Part shown: positions 62,627-64,000 of the stretch, one piece after another
Layout: each line of letters starts with the position of its first letter
Numbering within the stretch: position 1 is the first letter of the stretch
NCBI RefSeq assembly: GCF_026250525.1
Contig: NZ_CP111052.1
Location: 1 to 64,000, forward strand
DNA: 64,000 nucleotides
Source: Chondrinema litorale
Lineage (GTDB): Bacteria > Bacteroidota > Bacteroidia > Cytophagales > Flammeovirgaceae
Direction: 5' to 3'
Translations under genes and position numbers: made by a program
Notes under the pieces: model-generated
Databases searched by the model: none
What the model saw: the letters and a program-made list of their open reading frames with translations, nothing else
Told to the model about the DNA's origin: nothing

Positions 62627-63790
62627 CTATTTTTTATTTCCAATTAAGTGAACAATAATCAGCAATAATCCAATGACAAAACCTGCAATGGATATGCCCT
62701 GCCATTTGAAATAATGCCAGACAGAACCTCCAATTAGCGTACCCAATGCACCACCAATAAAATACATGGTCATATAGACGGTATTGATCCTGTTTCGTGA
62801 ATCAGGATTTCCATCAAAAATAATTGTTTGATTAGTAATGTGTATGGATTGAACTCCTACATCTAATAGAAATGCTCCGATAATTATTCCCATAAGACTT
62901 GCAGATGAAAAGCCAAGAATCACCCATGACAATATGGTAACTCCAGAAGCCGAAAAAATAAGTTTGTTTTTACTAACCTTATCGTTTAGACTTCCTACCA
63001 CAGAGGCGGTAATGGCACCTGCAATACCTACTAAACCTATACCACCGGTAACATCGCTACCCATGTAGAAAGGAGATTCCTGCAAAAGAAAAACCAGCGT
63101 TGTCCAAAAAATGCTGAACCCCGAAAAGTTTATTAGTCCTCTGATGCTTGCCACACGCAGTTTGGGTTGATTTTGAAACTGTTTAACAATTGATTTGAGC
63201 AACGAAAGGTAATTGCCTTGAAAGTCGGGATTTAATTCGGGTAAAAATTTTATCAGAAAAAAGAACAGTATCACCATTATCCCTGCTGCTATCAGGTAAA
63301 CTGCTTGCCAGTTAAGGTATGAGCCAATTAAACCGCTTAATGTTCGTGAACCCAAAATGCCAATAAACAAACCTGTCATTATCGTACCGATGGCTGCTCC
63401 TCTTTTTTCATTGGATGCTAATTGTGCGGCCATTGGAACCATAATTTGTGGCACTACGGATGTAAGACCTATAAACAAACTTGCAATTTTGAGTTGTAGT
63501 GGAGTGCTAGAAACAGCTGCAGCCAAAAGGGAAATAATGATAAAAATGAAGTCGATGAGAACTAGTTTTTTGCGCTTCAGTTTGTCACCTAATGGCACAA
63601 TCAGAAACAATCCCAAAGCATATCCAACTTGGGTAAACATGGGAATACTACTAATATTTAATTCGCTAACTCCATACGTATTAGCCATTAACCCAAGCAA
63701 TGGCTGGTTATAATAAATATTTGCCACAACCAAACCTGTGGTAACAGTCATTATAAATAAAAGTCCTTTACTCAATTGGGGAATTTTCAT
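62627..63790 (-). CDS. MFS transporter, 12 TM
   Basis: The open frame extends to 63853, but ATG 63790 (MKIPQLSKGLLFIMTVTTGL) gives a normal 387-residue transporter. Motif A-like 'PLGDKLKRKKLVLIDF' lies between helices 2 and 3, and 'NIYYNQPLLGLMA' in helix 1 matches the drug- and sugar-efflux type of MFS proteins. It is first in the operon and may import the substrate or export the product of the monooxygenase/hydrolases. A Crp/Fnr-type remnant lies upstream on the same strand. Confidence 0.87.
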   Translation of the reverse strand: MKIPQLSKGLLFIMTVTTGLVVANIYYNQPLLGLMANTYGVSELNISSIPMFTQVGYALGLFLIVPLGDKLKRKKLVLIDFIFIIISLLAAAVSSTPLQLKIASLFIGLTSVVPQIMVPMAAQLASNEKRGAAIGTIMTGLFIGILGSRTLSGLIGSYLNWQAVYLIAAGIMVILFFFLIKFLPELNPDFQGNYLSLLKSIVKQFQNQPKLRVASIRGLINFSGFSIFWTTLVFLLQESPFYMGSDVTGGIGLVGIAGAITASVVGSLNDKVSKNKLIFSASGVTILSWVILGFSSASLMGIIIGAFLLDVGVQSIHITNQTIIFDGNPDSRNRINTVYMTMYFIGGALGTLIGGSVWHYFKWQGISIAGFVIGLLLIIVHLIGNKK

Positions 63791-63869
63791 CTTGCATTTT
63801 ATGATATTCATAATGCAAAAATGAAAACTTGTTAAGCTATTTGACAATAACAATTGTAAAGAAATTGCT

Positions 63870-64000
63870 TTAACGATTATTTATTATTCGGCTCACTGAA
63901 ACAAAGGTAATGCCCAAATACGAAGCGATGTAATGTTGTGGAAAACGTTGCAATTTTCAACGAATCTTCTATGGCAACATAGCGATACACTTTGCATAAA
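63870..64000 (-). pseudogene. Crp/Fnr-type regulator C-terminus, frameshifted and partial
   Basis: On the minus strand 'LQRFPQHYIASYLGITFVSVSRIINNR' (63956 to stop 63870-63872) is a Crp/Fnr helix-turn-helix end. Upstream in that frame are TGA and TAG stops, while '...EDSLK' in another frame would continue it, so a frameshift is likely. The N-terminal part is outside the window. It ends 80 nt before the MFS gene start and may once have controlled that operon. Confidence 0.55.

Noticed and set aside
1..64000. tRNA, rRNA or CRISPR array
   Set aside because: No cloverleaf-like sequence with a GGTTCGAATCC-type arm, no rRNA-like stretch and no regularly spaced identical repeats were seen by reading; a tRNAscan/Infernal run would be decisive.

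Overview
The window is low-GC DNA from a Bacteroidota bacterium, most likely a free-living member of the order Cytophagales. The grounds are type IX secretion (T9SS) cargo with type A and type B C-terminal sorting domains, a PorP/SprF partner, a SusD-like lipoprotein, DUF4374 and PepSY iron-uptake genes, LytTR/7TM-DISM signalling and AT-rich intergenic DNA. Species cannot be fixed from the sequence. No rRNA, tRNA or CRISPR array was seen.

Layout. (1) 1-16.0 kb: the end of a thioredoxin-like gene, a LytTR response regulator with a 7TM-DISM histidine kinase, then a secretion cassette: a secreted tail-collar protein, a ~2,800-residue LamG protein with a type A signal, a cadherin-like protein with a type B signal, and a PorP/SprF protein with a C-terminal SPOR-like domain. 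A ~75-residue 'ECRG' module occurs twice in the giant protein and once in its neighbour. (2) 16.1-24.7 kb: phosphoketolase and a two-TM channel-like gene (minus), a dead amidohydrolase fragment, and a three-gene cassette (SbnA-like synthase, FAD/NAD protein, Y4yA-like PLP decarboxylase) that looks like a small-molecule pathway. (3) 24.8-32.5 kb: a CheB/CheR/PAS/GAF hybrid kinase divergent from a KatE-type catalase, and a small conserved-looking protein. (4) 32.6-47.7 kb: a T9SS formylglycine-enzyme-like (SUMF1) protein with three 80-residue repeats, a gene-poor kilobase with regularly spaced hairpins, a response regulator split by an insertion sequence, a PD40 protein, a cadherin-SusD fusion without SusC, TlpA, an M43 metalloprotease, a second gene split by an IS5-like element, and a DUF5990 protein. 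(5) 48-57 kb: an ECF sigma/anti-sigma pair heading an iron-uptake-like operon (TonB receptor, DUF4374 lipoprotein, two small membrane proteins, PepSY protein, second receptor). The last receptor is cut off by an IS3 element. (6) 57-64 kb: IS3 and ISKra4-like debris, then a minus-strand operon of MFS transporter, two alpha/beta hydrolases and an FAD aromatic monooxygenase, with a Crp/Fnr-type remnant at the window edge.

Cross-links. A TTTACAT-containing element recurs upstream of the LytTR regulator and of the M43 protease: a perfect 20-nt match at almost the same distance from the two start codons. Weaker versions lie before the secretion cassette and the ECF operon. This suggests, without proving, one regulon. 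Three genes are visibly broken by insertion sequences; two can be rebuilt exactly by removing the element and one target duplication, so these insertions are recent.
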